Source of the DNA: an uncultured Alphaproteobacteria bacterium
GTDB taxonomy: Bacteria > Pseudomonadota > Alphaproteobacteria > CAAGCB01 > CAG-977
Reading direction: 5' to 3'
Length of the DNA: 57,412 nucleotides
Assembly (NCBI GenBank): GCA_944393745.1
Contig: CALYBD010000060.1
Coordinates: 1-57,412, forward strand
Shown here: one piece after another, positions 14,225 to 24,961 of the stretch
How positions within the stretch are numbered: position 1 is the first letter of the stretch
Layout of the letters: every line of letters starts with the position of its first letter
Position numbers and translations under genes: made by a program
The notes under the pieces: generated by a model
The model's database searches: none
Seen by the model: the letters and a program-made list of their open reading frames with translations, nothing else
What the model was told of the DNA's origin: nothing

Positions 14225-17200
14225 TTAATCGCCGACGGAACGCAAGGCGGCATTCGCTGACCGTGCAACTTCGGTGATCTGTTTTTCCAATTCGATTACA
14301 TTCTCAACCTTTTTGTCTGACGGCATATCCATATCGTCATAAACGGCGTTGATCTCTTTCCGGATTGCTGAAATACGCGTGTGGAATTGCTTCCCTATGT
14401 CGTATTTCAATAAATCTTTTTCGTTCTTTTCCCTCATTTCGGCTTTTTCATCGCCTTTCTTGGCCGCAAAGGAAGCGTGAATTTCGCTCAATCGCTTAAA
14501 CTCTTTTGCAAAATTCTGATAAGACTTACTCCGCGAACCGTCCGGTATCATTCCGATTACCGCGCCGACAATAGGAATGTCTTTGTCGAACGTGACTTGA
14601 CGCGGGACTTTTTCGCCGTTCCACCGGCGGAACTCATCGACGGCCATTTCTCCCGCTTTTATCGTCTGTCTTCCCAACGTCGAAAACAAAGCGTTTAGCG
14701 TGTTATCGACAATCGCGGGAGAAGTCCCTGTTTTTTTGCCGATAATCGTCGCGATTTTGCTGTCATGCCGCGTCGTTCTTTCTTCCGGCGGCAGTCTGTC
14801 CATAAACACCGGATAAATCGGCCGTCCCTGAAAGAAATTATAATTTGTCATTCCCTCAATAACGGCTTGTCCTACCGGCGTTAATAACGATCCGACGGTT
14901 TGCAACGGGCTTAAAGAACCCGCCGCGCCTAACGATAACTCCCAAAGGTTCCGCGCTTCCGGCTTTTCCCCTTTGAACCCCCAGATTAAAAAGTCCTCTA
15001 AAGCTGTTCCGATATAACCGACCGTGAACGGCTTCGGGAAAGTGATCGGTTCATCTTTGCCTTTAATGAAAAACACCCAATTATTGTCCCGAACGTAATC
15101 CGGTATTTCCAACCACTTTTTCCGTTCGTCTTCCGGTGCGCCGTAAAGGTAATATCCCGCGATCATAATTGACGGGAAAGCAATCGTCGAAAAAGCCCAC
15201 AGCGTTGTTGAAACGGGATCACGCTTGAACGTCCTCAACAGTTTGTCCGCGCTTTGAACGCCGACGTTAAAGAACGGGACAAATCTGTTTATCATCTTGC
15301 TTACATCGCCGCTTCGACCAAAATCAACGGTGGCTTCACGGCTTGCAATTCCCGCTTCCAAATCGGATTTGCCGTTTTTCTTGGCGGCTTCGTATGCGCC
15401 CAATCGCGTTGCTTCTTCGATCATCTGCGACGGCTTTTGAATGAATTGCAGACTTAACGCCCATTTAGCCGCTTTCCAAAACCGGCCGCTTTTGTCGTTC
15501 ATTTCATCAATAAACGCTTTTGTCCCTTTTTCAGACCAATCATAATATCCGCCACCGGCTCCGCCGCTTTTCTGCCATTCGGAATAAATGTCCGCTTTTC
15601 CCATTATGGCAAACAAAGCTTTGACCGTGTTCGCGGGCGTTGTCTTTTCGCCGGCCTCTGTTTGAACCATCGCCGTAAACTGATCTTTGACAAAGTTCCT
15701 CAAAATAAAATTCGGCGTTGTCGTTGCGCCGAACCTTAAAACTTTTGCCGGAACGCTCGCAACACTTAAAATCTTCTGCAACCAACCGACTTGTATCGGG
15801 TTTAAGTGGTGCATCGTTTCGTATAGCGGTTTTGACACTTCCATAAAACGACGCTTTCCCTCTGTCCAATACTCAATGACGTTTCCGTAAGGCTTGACTA
15901 ACTGGAAAGATTGTTGCTCCACGTCTTCGACCGCGATATCCATTGTTTTATGAATATCTTTGACCCATTTATACGGCGTGTTTTCGACGAACTCCTGCAT
16001 TTTCTTGTAGGTTTTGGGAGCGATTTTCTTCATCAACTCCGGCGCGTTTACCCAACAATCGAACGCGTTGGCAACGATTTCCCTCTTGTTTTGTATGTAT
16101 TCCAGAAAATCGGCCGTCGGGTTTTGATCTTTTTCCTGAATGATGCGCCCGTTGACGAGATATGACTTTGAGTTTAACCGTTCCAAAGCCAACGTCTGTA
16201 ATTCGCCGAGTGTTTCACCCGTCAAAATCGCTTTCCCTAAACCAATGCGAAAATCCATCATGTGCCCGACTTCATGCGTTTTGGCCGTATGAATACCCAA
16301 TCTTTCGCGGACGACGTTTTCTTTGGAGCTGTAACTTCCCATTATCAGCCCTTTCATTCCGGGGATTTTGAGAGATTTCTTTACTTCCGACGTTCCGCCC
16401 ATTTCCTTAATGGCGATTTCCAACGCCTCATCAAGCCCCCTGTCATAACTGACTTTGAGATGTGTTTTTAAGGCCGGAACGTATTGCGGTTTAACCGGCT
16501 TAATCAATTCCGGCATGAACGGGCTCATTTCCGAAACGGCTCTGGCGATCCGGTTCCTATAAGCAAGGTCAATCGTTTTGGCCGTGTTCATCATCATAGA
16601 AACGAACACGTCTTTAACGTCTTTGTCTGATCCTTTTATCTTTTTGATGACGCGTTTCTTGCTTGCGCCGTCAAACAATCCTCTTATGGAGAAGCCGGGG
16701 GCTTGTTCGTCGTCGCCTAAAACGCGTTGAAACGGGACGTAATGTTGATGTTTCTTTTTAAGTTCCTCTTCTTCCTCTTGGCTCATGTTGCCGGATCGGA
16801 CAAAGTTATCCAAAATCCTGATCTGAAAATCATAAATGCGGCGGGCAAAATCCTCAAACACGGCGTAATCTTCGCCGTATTTTTCTTCCAAACGCGCAAG
16901 ATCGGAAATGCTGTCGGACAACTGTTTCTTTGTAACTTCAACTTCTTCATTCGGTTCCAAGTCGTAAAGATACCGTTGCGCGATCAGATAATCTTCTAAA
17001 TCTTCGCGGGCTTTGACGCTGTCTTTTTCTTTCCCGTGCATAGTCGCTTCAAAGTCGCGCAAAATCGGAATTAAACCCTCTCCCGTGTCAACCTCGTTTC
17101 CGTATTCGTCAATGTAATACGTCCGATCCTCGATGTTTTTCTGGATCATCATTCGGGCGTATTGATAGCCGCGCGCCAACAAATCGGGACGCATACCGGC

Positions 17201-20008
17201 GGGAAGAATTGCTTCTTTCGGATCGAATTTTTCTTTCATCTTCTCCGCATATTTGCGCTTAAAGTCCGTAACGTCGGCCTGAACTGCGTCGGAAAGCTTT
17301 TGCAACGGCGCAACTGTATCAACGACGCGGCGATAAAACGCTTCAAACCATGTTTCGCTGTCGTCAACTCCGGCGGCTTCTGCCGTTTCCGTATCGTCGC
17401 GTTTGTCCTGTTTTTCCGCCGTCTGTTTTTCTTCCGCTTTCCATTCCGTCGCGCTCGGCAACATTTCCATATCAAAAAGCCCCGGAGTATCATCAACGGG
17501 GCTTTCTTCGACTGCGGGGGCGGCTTTCACAATGTCTGTGAAAACATTAAATCCGTCATCAATCCCTTCCGCGACGTTCTGGTAATGCCGCGATAAAACG
17601 GGATTTGTCGCCCATTTATCCAAAGCGTCAAGCGTCGCTTTCAATCTGTCGATTTCGTTTTGAATGTTTTCCGGTGTCGCTTCAAAGGTCAAGCCCATAT
17701 CTTTTGCGGCTTCGGGGTGTCTTAACGCCGGAGTGACGACGCGGATACGTTCGGAAATGGCAACGCGATCCTTTTCTTTCGCTTTCGCGATCGCTTCCAT
17801 TGTCTTGATATATCCGTCGTCTTTGCCGAATAAATCCCCTTGTTCCACCTCTGACGGCGGCATTTGCGCGATCTGTTCAACGACGGTGCGGACAAAAGAC
17901 GCGCTTTTGTTCGGGTGTTCTAACGCATACTTTAATCCTGCGGATTGGACGGCTTCGTTGTTTGGGGCGGCGTTTGCAATTCCTGCCGCTTTTTCCGCTG
18001 ATATTCTTCCGCCGAGGACGCCAGCAACCGTGTCACTCGTTCCAAGTGTGGCAATATCAAAGGCGTTTCGTCCGAGTGCTCGAGACAAAAGTCCATGAAG
18101 CTCTGCCGTTTTTCTGTCGTATTTTCCTTTTTCTGCGATGAAGAACCTGACATAATCTTTTGCGCTCCCTTTTTCATCTATGATATTGCTTTCCGCGTCC
18201 AACAAGGCCGCTTCGTTTGCTGTAAAGCCGTCGGCTTCACGGACGATTTGTGCCGGTATTGTAACTTCTCCCGTCCGTCTTGCCAAGTCTAAACGGTGGC
18301 GGCCGGTAATGACTTCTTTCTTTCCGTTCAACCGTTCCCAAACGACAATAGGGGGTGTCCCCAGACGTCTGTAAGTTCCGGTCAATTCGTTTCCCGTAAC
18401 AACGCCGCGTGCGTTCGCTCCCTCTTTGAAGTTCGGCACTTCTTCCGAAAGTGTGATTTCATTGATCGGAATTTCAACGACGGCATAAGCGTTTCTTTCC
18501 TCTTCGGAAATAGGCATATCCGCCAACGATTGCGGCGCGTTTTCTTCGGCAATCTGTTTTTCGATTTCCTTTTCAACAAGCGCGTCTTGCTCTTTTGTCG
18601 TTAAGGAAGACAAAAACTTTGCCGGATAGCCGCGATTTGCCAAATAGGACAAGCCGGATCGTGTCATTCCCGCAACGGATATTACACCGGCCTCAACAAG
18701 AAATTGCTCCCAACCGGGGAAGATCGCTTTTCCTATGCTGTCGATATAATTTTCATCTTGCGGGTTCAAACCGGTAACCGCGCCCAGAAAATCTTCTAAA
18801 CGCTCCTCTCCGATTTCCGCCAACATATTACTGTAACCGACTTTTGAAAACATTTCAGAAACGGACGCGTTCTTAAACTTTTCCGTTTTGCGGGCAAGTT
18901 CGACGAGTCCGTTTCTGATGTTCGGCGGCAAACGGGTGTAAATGGGAGATACACCTTTTTTTGCTAAGGCCGTTATAGCGTCGCCGCTGTCTTCCGCCAA
19001 CGCCGTTATCGTTGACAATCCGAACGCTTTTAACGCTGTAACTGCCTTTTGCTCTTGGTTTTCTGTCAACAGGATTTGACCGTTTTCCGCCAAAGAGAAA
19101 ACTTCGTTCATGTGCATATCGGCATAATTGCCGTAAACAGTTCCCGGCATGAACATTGCGCGGCCTGCCGCCGTCGTAACGACTTCGGCCGCCTTTGCCG
19201 TATATTTAACGGCTTTGCTTGTTGCGCTTGCGGCTTCGACGGCTTTCGCTGCTTTGCTTACAGCCGAAAGCGACTTTGCGGCCGTTCCGACTTTTGAAAA
19301 CAATCCTTTCGCTACGCCGTATTCGATCATAAACGCGGGCATTTTCGCCACGCCGTCAACGACTTTACCGGAAAAAGAAACGCCGCGAATGGTCGTTTCC
19401 GCATAATCGGAAAGGTAATCCCCGACGATTTTGTTTTCTTCGTCGCTTAATTCTTCCCCGTTCCCGACGCGTTCAATCAAAGAGGCAATCCGGCTTTTCT
19501 TTGCCCCCTCAACGAAAGCTCCGACAAAAGGCGCGTTTCCCCATTTGAGATTTTTCTTTGCCATTTCCAACGCGCCTATCGGCTCCGCGTTTTGCAGTTC
19601 CGCCAATCGCTCCGGTGTCAGCATTTTGGAAAGCATTTCTTTGCTTTCTTCAATCTGACGGGCTTCTGCTCTCAAATCGTTTGCGTCTTCCCGATACTTT
19701 AAGGACATTCCCCAAGCCGGATTTGTCAGCGGATCGGAATACATATCCAATGTTTCCGCCATATCCGCATATTCTTCCTTTTTATCCGCTTCCGTTTTCA
19801 GCTCCGCCGTTCTTTTATCGACGAACGCCGCGCCGGTTTCTTCGTCCGCTTTCGTAAATTCGGACATATCAATAACGGATTTGGCGAACGTCTTGCGGTT
19901 GCTTTCCGCTGTCGTCGGCGGGACGATATTGTTTTCTTTGAACAGATCGACTTTCCCCGCTGTCTTCGCGTTATATTCGATCCCGTATTCTTTGAATAAA
20001 TCGGACAT
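14225..20008 (-). CDS. Giant polyvalent virion protein (ParB-like, HExxH-like peptidase, LPD38-like)
   Basis: A 1927-residue protein in the place of T7 gp16, the injected internal protein. It opens with two related LFKE(Y/N)(G/N)I segments. A ParB-nuclease-like domain lies at about 505-600 (VVEIPINEITLSEEVPN, then VITGRHRLDLARRTG). A zinc-protease motif HEVGH lies at about 1243 within AKTHEVGHMMDFRIG. Near 1435 PNFILRNFVKDQFTA resembles the LPD38 domain of polyvalent proteins. Long charged helices fill the rest. Such proteins enter the host with the DNA and act on host defences or the cell wall. No lysozyme domain like that of T7 gp16 is evident. Its stop lies 14 bp upstream of the fibre start. 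Confidence 0.8.
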   Translation of the reverse strand: MSDLFKEYGIEYNAKTAGKVDLFKENNIVPPTTAESNRKTFAKSVIDMSEFTKADEETGAAFVDKRTAELKTEADKKEEYADMAETLDMYSDPLTNPAWGMSLKYREDANDLRAEARQIEESKEMLSKMLTPERLAELQNAEPIGALEMAKKNLKWGNAPFVGAFVEGAKKSRIASLIERVGNGEELSDEENKIVGDYLSDYAETTIRGVSFSGKVVDGVAKMPAFMIEYGVAKGLFSKVGTAAKSLSAVSKAAKAVEAASATSKAVKYTAKAAEVVTTAAGRAMFMPGTVYGNYADMHMNEVFSLAENGQILLTENQEQKAVTALKAFGLSTITALAEDSGDAITALAKKGVSPIYTRLPPNIRNGLVELARKTEKFKNASVSEMFSKVGYSNMLAEIGEERLEDFLGAVTGLNPQDENYIDSIGKAIFPGWEQFLVEAGVISVAGMTRSGLSYLANRGYPAKFLSSLTTKEQDALVEKEIEKQIAEENAPQSLADMPISEEERNAYAVVEIPINEITLSEEVPNFKEGANARGVVTGNELTGTYRRLGTPPIVVWERLNGKKEVITGRHRLDLARRTGEVTIPAQIVREADGFTANEAALLDAESNIIDEKGSAKDYVRFFIAEKGKYDRKTAELHGLLSRALGRNAFDIATLGTSDTVAGVLGGRISAEKAAGIANAAPNNEAVQSAGLKYALEHPNKSASFVRTVVEQIAQMPPSEVEQGDLFGKDDGYIKTMEAIAKAKEKDRVAISERIRVVTPALRHPEAAKDMGLTFEATPENIQNEIDRLKATLDALDKWATNPVLSRHYQNVAEGIDDGFNVFTDIVKAAPAVEESPVDDTPGLFDMEMLPSATEWKAEEKQTAEKQDKRDDTETAEAAGVDDSETWFEAFYRRVVDTVAPLQKLSDAVQADVTDFKRKYAEKMKEKFDPKEAILPAGMRPDLLARGYQYARMMIQKNIEDRTYYIDEYGNEVDTGEGLIPILRDFEATMHGKEKDSVKAREDLEDYLIAQRYLYDLEPNEEVEVTKKQLSDSISDLARLEEKYGEDYAVFEDFARRIYDFQIRILDNFVRSGNMSQEEEEELKKKHQHYVPFQRVLGDDEQAPGFSIRGLFDGASKKRVIKKIKGSDKDVKDVFVSMMMNTAKTIDLAYRNRIARAVSEMSPFMPELIKPVKPQYVPALKTHLKVSYDRGLDEALEIAIKEMGGTSEVKKSLKIPGMKGLIMGSYSSKENVVRERLGIHTAKTHEVGHMMDFRIGLGKAILTGETLGELQTLALERLNSKSYLVNGRIIQEKDQNPTADFLEYIQNKREIVANAFDCWVNAPELMKKIAPKTYKKMQEFVENTPYKWVKDIHKTMDIAVEDVEQQSFQLVKPYGNVIEYWTEGKRRFMEVSKPLYETMHHLNPIQVGWLQKILSVASVPAKVLRFGATTTPNFILRNFVKDQFTAMVQTEAGEKTTPANTVKALFAIMGKADIYSEWQKSGGAGGGYYDWSEKGTKAFIDEMNDKSGRFWKAAKWALSLQFIQKPSQMIEEATRLGAYEAAKKNGKSDLEAGIASREATVDFGRSGDVSKMINRFVPFFNVGVQSADKLLRTFKRDPVSTTLWAFSTIAFPSIMIAGYYLYGAPEDERKKWLEIPDYVRDNNWVFFIKGKDEPITFPKPFTVGYIGTALEDFLIWGFKGEKPEARNLWELSLGAAGSLSPLQTVGSLLTPVGQAVIEGMTNYNFFQGRPIYPVFMDRLPPEERTTRHDSKIATIIGKKTGTSPAIVDNTLNALFSTLGRQTIKAGEMAVDEFRRWNGEKVPRQVTFDKDIPIVGAVIGMIPDGSRSKSYQNFAKEFKRLSEIHASFAAKKGDEKAEMREKNEKDLLKYDIGKQFHTRISAIRKEINAVYDDMDMPSDKKVENVIELEKQITEVARSANAALRSVGD

Positions 20009-21543
20009 TACAAATTACCTTTCAAAGCGTTCAAAACTTGATCCCGCGACAAGCCATACAAAAACATTGTGTCTTGAATATCCTTTTCGGTTCGTTCCGG
20101 TGTTGTGCCGCGTCGTTTAGCCAACTCGTTGATAAACTGACCGTCGCTTTTGTTCGTCGCGTCCGCAAAGGCTTCCGTCGCTTTTAAGCGGCGATCCGTC
20201 GCTAACCGTGTTGTGACTTCAACGGATTTTTGCCGCCACAGTTTTTTCAGTTCCGTTTCGCTCTTGTCGCCCTGCATTTCGATCTGATCCATTTCTTGCC
20301 ATATCTCTAAGAAAGCCTGATTTCTCAAATCGGCCGGCAACGAGTTTTTCAGGTAATCGTTGACCTCTTTGTAACGGCGGGCGACAACCTGCGTATTCGT
20401 CGCGACGTTCCCGCGTGAATAAATGGACAACTGGTTATTGAATGCCTGAAAGTCTTTTGCGGACAATTCGCCTTTGTTGTATGCTTCCAAAGCGTCGGCG
20501 CGGATATTGTTGTAGCCGCGCAAATAATCCGTCGCGGTGGCCGTGTTCTTGTTCAAGTCCGCCACGCGTTGCAATAAGCCGGACGCTACCTTTGGATTAC
20601 TGATAACCGCGCCGTGCTTCGGGTTGAAGTTCGTCATAAAGGTTCGGGCTTTGGCCGCGTAATTGTCCGATATTTCGCCCATCAAGGCCATTTTATCAAT
20701 CATCTGGCGTTTATCGGTAAAGGACGCGTCAGAGAACAGGTATTTTTGAAGATTTGCTTCGTTCTCCGAATAATTCAGCTCCCTTTGATATGCGTCTGTA
20801 AGGGCTTTGTTCGTCTTCATTTGTTTTAAGGTTTTCAAAACCTCGTTCTTTTCCGTGGGATTGATATTGAACTGATCGGAAGTGATACCGTCAAGAGCCG
20901 CTTGCGGATCAGTTTCAGCGATATAATAGACACGATCCTTGTCCCAATTATCAATTCCCATAACCTTTTTTTGATAGTTTTCTTCCGAAAGATACCCTGC
21001 TTCCTTTTGCGCCTTTAATGTGTTTTTGAAATTGTCTTTGAATGTGCTTACACCGGTTAAAACGAATTGATCGTGATTGTCTTTTTCATTCTGCAATAAG
21101 GCGGCCTTCTCATGGTCGAGGTGTTTGTTTCGGAAAATCGCGTCAATTCTCGCGTCTGTCTTCATTAAACTGATTTGACTTTCCCGCGTGAAGTCCGCCG
21201 CGTTGCGTTCGTTGTCGATCCCATCAACGATTTCAGTCATGGCATTAACAAGCCGTCTTTTGAAATTCGCTTTCCTTTTTTCCATATCCTTTTCTGTCGT
21301 ATAAGGCTGATCGTCTGCCTCTTTCAGAAGATCGCTCGTTGCTTTGTAAAGTTTATTTTGAGCGTCAAGCTTCACTTCTGCGTTTTGGACTTTCTGCCAT
21401 TGAACAGAAACCTCTTGAACGGCGCGGCCTAAATTGCTTAACGCGTTCCCGATCATTTCCCCGCTTCTGTTTTCAACGCGACTTCCACGGGCTTTTTCGA
21501 CGTGAATGTTTCCTTGCGCCCGATAAACCGGTAATACTGCCAT
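20008..21543 (-). CDS. Internal virion protein, gp15-like position
   Basis: A 511-residue, mostly helical and highly charged protein with no membrane segment. It starts MAVLPVYRAQGNIHVEKARG and overlaps the start of the giant polyvalent protein by one base. In T7-type gene order this place belongs to internal core protein gp15, which with gp14 and gp16 forms the ejection channel. Repeated Asn/Lys-rich helices suit an ejectosome tube. Family assignment is by position and composition rather than motif. Confidence 0.65.
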   Translation of the reverse strand: MAVLPVYRAQGNIHVEKARGSRVENRSGEMIGNALSNLGRAVQEVSVQWQKVQNAEVKLDAQNKLYKATSDLLKEADDQPYTTEKDMEKRKANFKRRLVNAMTEIVDGIDNERNAADFTRESQISLMKTDARIDAIFRNKHLDHEKAALLQNEKDNHDQFVLTGVSTFKDNFKNTLKAQKEAGYLSEENYQKKVMGIDNWDKDRVYYIAETDPQAALDGITSDQFNINPTEKNEVLKTLKQMKTNKALTDAYQRELNYSENEANLQKYLFSDASFTDKRQMIDKMALMGEISDNYAAKARTFMTNFNPKHGAVISNPKVASGLLQRVADLNKNTATATDYLRGYNNIRADALEAYNKGELSAKDFQAFNNQLSIYSRGNVATNTQVVARRYKEVNDYLKNSLPADLRNQAFLEIWQEMDQIEMQGDKSETELKKLWRQKSVEVTTRLATDRRLKATEAFADATNKSDGQFINELAKRRGTTPERTEKDIQDTMFLYGLSRDQVLNALKGNL

Positions 21544-21548
21544 TGTCT

Positions 21549-22085
21549 TTATCCCCTATAACTCGCGTTTGTAATCGTGACGTTTCCGCCCGTTCCAGCG
21601 GTATTCGTGACATCTCTCACGGGATACTTACCAGAAGAAGAACCGCCCCAATAATACATTGACGTTGCCGCGCCCTGTAAGGCCGTCGCGCCCATGTTTA
21701 TATAGCCGGCTGTCATCGCCGCCGAAGCGTTCCGCCGTGCCGCGTTCGCGCTTGCGTTTGCGGAAATGATCGACATTTGATTATCAAACTTCGCGTAAGC
21801 CTGCTCCATGTTCAACTGTTCAAGCGATTGTGACAGACTTTCCGCGACGCTTCCGGTCAATTTAACGCCACCGTGTCCGGCCGCCGCTTCATAAGCTCCG
21901 ACAACTCGCCGCCGCTTGTCCGAATACTGATTGTCTGTTATCTGCTGTTGAACCTCTAAAATCTGTTGTTCACGGGCAAAAGAGGCCGCCTGTTCGTTTA
22001 ACGCGTTCCTTTGCGCCCGCGCGGAAGTGTATTGTCCATAAACAGATAACGCCGTCCCTGCGGCGAATAATGCACCCGCCCCCAT
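21549..22085 (-). CDS. Internal virion protein, gp14-like
   Basis: A 178-residue protein. A Gly/Ala-rich hydrophobic start (GALFAAGTALSVYGQYTSA) is followed by a long Gln/Ala helix and a second hydrophobic Ala/Gly stretch (AAMTAGYINMGATALQGAA), then a Tyr/Gly-rich tail. This resembles T7-type gp14 proteins, which insert into the outer membrane during DNA ejection. It sits between the gp12-like nozzle and the gp15-like protein, as in T7. Confidence 0.7.
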   Translation of the reverse strand: MGAGALFAAGTALSVYGQYTSARAQRNALNEQAASFAREQQILEVQQQITDNQYSDKRRRVVGAYEAAAGHGGVKLTGSVAESLSQSLEQLNMEQAYAKFDNQMSIISANASANAARRNASAAMTAGYINMGATALQGAATSMYYWGGSSSGKYPVRDVTNTAGTGGNVTITNASYRG

Positions 22086-22093
22086 GTTTCACC

Positions 22094-24367
22094 TCATTTG
22101 TCAACTTCGTTAATGATCGGCGCAATCGCCAATATGTTCATCGGCAACGGCTCTTTTTGATCTATCGTTATGTTCGCGTCCCACGTCCACCCCTGATTAT
22201 ATTTGATGTTTGAGACAATCCCCGTGAAAAGCGTCTGCGGCATTCCCATAGGCGTTGCGGGATCCCTGTATCTTACGTTTTGAAGATTATCCAAAGAACC
22301 GCCGACGCGACAACCGGACGTGCGCCAAACGCGCAAAGCCATTTCATTGATCCGTTTCCGTTTTCCTACGCTTGTTCCGTTTTCGGAACCGGCTTCCAAC
22401 GGCATTGTCTTCATATAAGAACGATAACCGAGGCCGACGATTATATAAAAAGCGTCCGTTTCAAGTTCGATCTGGCCGTTGTTGGCGACCGTTCGCGCCG
22501 TCTGAACCGCGCCGTCCGCCAAAATCTGAACGGTTTTCCCGACAAGATGATCCAAACCGGAAATGTATTTTAACGATACGCCCCAATGCCCCGCCGCGAC
22601 GCTTTGCGGATTTGTGCCCGACGCTTTAATGACCGTTGCCGTCGCCGAAAGTCCGTTTGCGGAAACGGTTTCGATTTTATATTCAGCGACAAGGTTCATC
22701 ATATCGTCAATGACGCGGACGCGGCGGTTCAGCATCCAATCGTCAAAATAAGCCGTCGTCGTCGTCAAAGTGACGGTGCTTTCCCCTACGGTGTCGGTAA
22801 TGCTCAAACCCAAAAGAGCCGTGTCCTCAAAAGCCGATATATGCAAACCGGAACGGACATACCAACATTTCGATTGAATTTCGGGCGTTATCGGGTCTTG
22901 TATGCGTTCAACATATCTAACCGTCTGGCCGTTAATGACGCGGCGGACGATAAAATAAACTTCGTCATATTCGCCGTTGTAAGACGGAACCGTTTCAACG
23001 CTTTCAACAAAGCCGTCGAACTCCAACAACGACCACGCTTGAACTTGTTGCTCCGTTTCAATCGTCAAGGCGGCAACTTTCCCGTCCGTCCTCAAACAAT
23101 AAACAACGCTGTCCGGTGCTTTCTGGTAGGCCACCGCGACAATCGGGCTTTCCAATAAATGCTCGGAATATAGCGAAACGTCTATGGCTTTGTAGGTGTC
23201 CAACGTATAATCATAGGAAAACTGCCGGACTTTCTTTCCGGTTCGCTGAACAAAATAAACCAAAGAGCCCAAAGTCGGCGGCTGTATCGGTTCGCTTCCC
23301 CAGTTCGTTTTCGCGTTTGCCGTAACCATTGACGGAGTGATCCCGCTGTCGCCGCCGCGGATAACAAACTCCGAACCATACGATCCGGCAATCAACACGT
23401 TCGCGCCGTTCATCCATTGAATTGCGGAACCGTCACCGGCCGCGCTTGCCGCCAATTCGATATTGATTGCGCCGCTTGCTTCATTGTTGACGGCCGGCGT
23501 AAAATCTTCGTAAGCGTAAGGGTGCGATCCGTAAACATTACGCGGATTTGACGGTGTTCGCGCATAATACAAACGCCCCTCAAACAAGGCGATTTTTGAC
23601 GGGAAGCCGTGCTTTTTGCTCCATGCTCCCTCGCTCCATATATTTGTGGCCGTCGTCGCGGATAATTTCGACTGAACAACGGCGGTGGCGTGCGTCGCGT
23701 CCGTAACAGCCGTGATTTTGAAAAAGCCTTGCCGTTCTTCGTCGTCAATCGTTACCGTTCCACCCATCTTCCAAAAAGAACCGACGTGGCTCGCCGAAAA
23801 CAAAGCCGCGCTTGCCGTGACCGTGATCGTCCCGCTGTCCGCGCTTGCCGCCAACGTCGTTGCCGTCGTGTTCGCGTCCAAGAACGGAGTGCATTTGAAC
23901 GAAACTTTTTGTAAAATCCAATCGTTTGACGCGCGGCGGATCAATTCTAACGGCTCGTTTGTCTTCCCGCTGTCGTCCTCATAAACGATTTTCAAAACAT
24001 CGTCCAACTGGACATATTGAATTGTCGATAACTGCGCTTCGGTGAACGTGTTGCTGATTTCATAAATCGCGCCCGAATTCGTGACAACATACGATCCGTT
24101 GCGGTAAAACCGGAAATATCCCGCGCCGCATTCAATAATATAGCTGTCTTTCGCATTGAAGACGAACTTCAATAAACGCGCTTTTCCCCGCGTCGTGTTA
24201 ATATATTCCGTTCCGGCAATACGTGAAACAACGCCGTAAGGCCGAACCCAACAATTCCGGCACTTGTCCAAACAGGACGCATAGGCTTCAACGTCGGAAC
24301 GGCCGAACATCAACGGGCTGATTTCTCCCCGCGCAAACGTAGGATAAAGCGGAGCAACTCTTGCCAT
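22094..24367 (-). CDS. Tail tubular protein B-like nozzle (gp12-type)
   Basis: A 757-residue beta-rich structural protein. The N-terminus (LYPTFARGEISPLMFGRSD, then CRNCWVRPYGVVSRIAGTEY) is the hallmark of podovirus nozzle proteins related to T7 gp12. It forms the lower tail tube and contacts the fibres. It lies 2 bp from the gp11-like adaptor gene and 8 bp from the gp14-like gene, keeping the T7 order 11-12-14-15-16-17. Confidence 0.85.
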   Translation of the reverse strand: MARVAPLYPTFARGEISPLMFGRSDVEAYASCLDKCRNCWVRPYGVVSRIAGTEYINTTRGKARLLKFVFNAKDSYIIECGAGYFRFYRNGSYVVTNSGAIYEISNTFTEAQLSTIQYVQLDDVLKIVYEDDSGKTNEPLELIRRASNDWILQKVSFKCTPFLDANTTATTLAASADSGTITVTASAALFSASHVGSFWKMGGTVTIDDEERQGFFKITAVTDATHATAVVQSKLSATTATNIWSEGAWSKKHGFPSKIALFEGRLYYARTPSNPRNVYGSHPYAYEDFTPAVNNEASGAINIELAASAAGDGSAIQWMNGANVLIAGSYGSEFVIRGGDSGITPSMVTANAKTNWGSEPIQPPTLGSLVYFVQRTGKKVRQFSYDYTLDTYKAIDVSLYSEHLLESPIVAVAYQKAPDSVVYCLRTDGKVAALTIETEQQVQAWSLLEFDGFVESVETVPSYNGEYDEVYFIVRRVINGQTVRYVERIQDPITPEIQSKCWYVRSGLHISAFEDTALLGLSITDTVGESTVTLTTTTAYFDDWMLNRRVRVIDDMMNLVAEYKIETVSANGLSATATVIKASGTNPQSVAAGHWGVSLKYISGLDHLVGKTVQILADGAVQTARTVANNGQIELETDAFYIIVGLGYRSYMKTMPLEAGSENGTSVGKRKRINEMALRVWRTSGCRVGGSLDNLQNVRYRDPATPMGMPQTLFTGIVSNIKYNQGWTWDANITIDQKEPLPMNILAIAPIINEVDK

Positions 24368-24369
24368 GA

Positions 24370-24930
24370 TTACCCCCTCAAAATTGCATTAACCCAAAGA
24401 TCGTCTTTGACCGGCTTCGCGCTTCTGCTTTGGGCGTTGATACTGCGGGCAATCGGCAACATCTCGGATTTGTAATACTGGATCAATTCCATCTGTTTAC
24501 TGGACGCATTCGTTAAATCATAGGCGACATCGGCGGCCAAACGGACAGCGAACGCGTCAACAAAGGACGGAGAATAAACCGCGTCGTCCGTTTCTTTGTA
24601 GGTGTAAATAATCCCGAATTGATCCGTGTCGGATAAAATATACTTTCCCTCTTGCCGCCATTCGTTTTCCGTCATCGTCCCGAATATGCGAACCATATCG
24701 GCGGGAACAGCAAAATAATTTCCGCGCCCCCATGACGGAGTAAGCTGAACTTTATTCAAAAGGCTTCTTTTTAACGCGAAAACCCACGGAGCTTCCGACA
24801 AAATAGACCGCAAACTGTCGCCGTAAACATTAGAGATCGCATTTGCTTCTTGCGTTCCCTCTGACAATGAAGTGATCTTGTTCGCGCCGATATAGGCAAG
24901 GGCGCGGTTAGCAATGGAAACTTGGCTCAT
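24370..24930 (-). CDS. Tail tubular protein A-like adaptor (gp11-type)
   Basis: A 186-residue protein beginning MSQVSIANRALAYIGANKI, then EGTQEANAISNVYGDSLRSI and EAPWVFALKRSLL. This pattern (IANxAL..IGA, then A.....Y...R...L...PW.FA) is typical of head-to-tail adaptor proteins of the T7 gp11 and P22 gp4 type. It links the portal to the nozzle. It follows the decoration gene after a terminator-like hairpin. Confidence 0.85.
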   Translation of the reverse strand: MSQVSIANRALAYIGANKITSLSEGTQEANAISNVYGDSLRSILSEAPWVFALKRSLLNKVQLTPSWGRGNYFAVPADMVRIFGTMTENEWRQEGKYILSDTDQFGIIYTYKETDDAVYSPSFVDAFAVRLAADVAYDLTNASSKQMELIQYYKSEMLPIARSINAQSRSAKPVKDDLWVNAILRG

Positions 24931-24961
24931 GGTATTAAGTCCTTTGAATAAAGTTTAGAAA

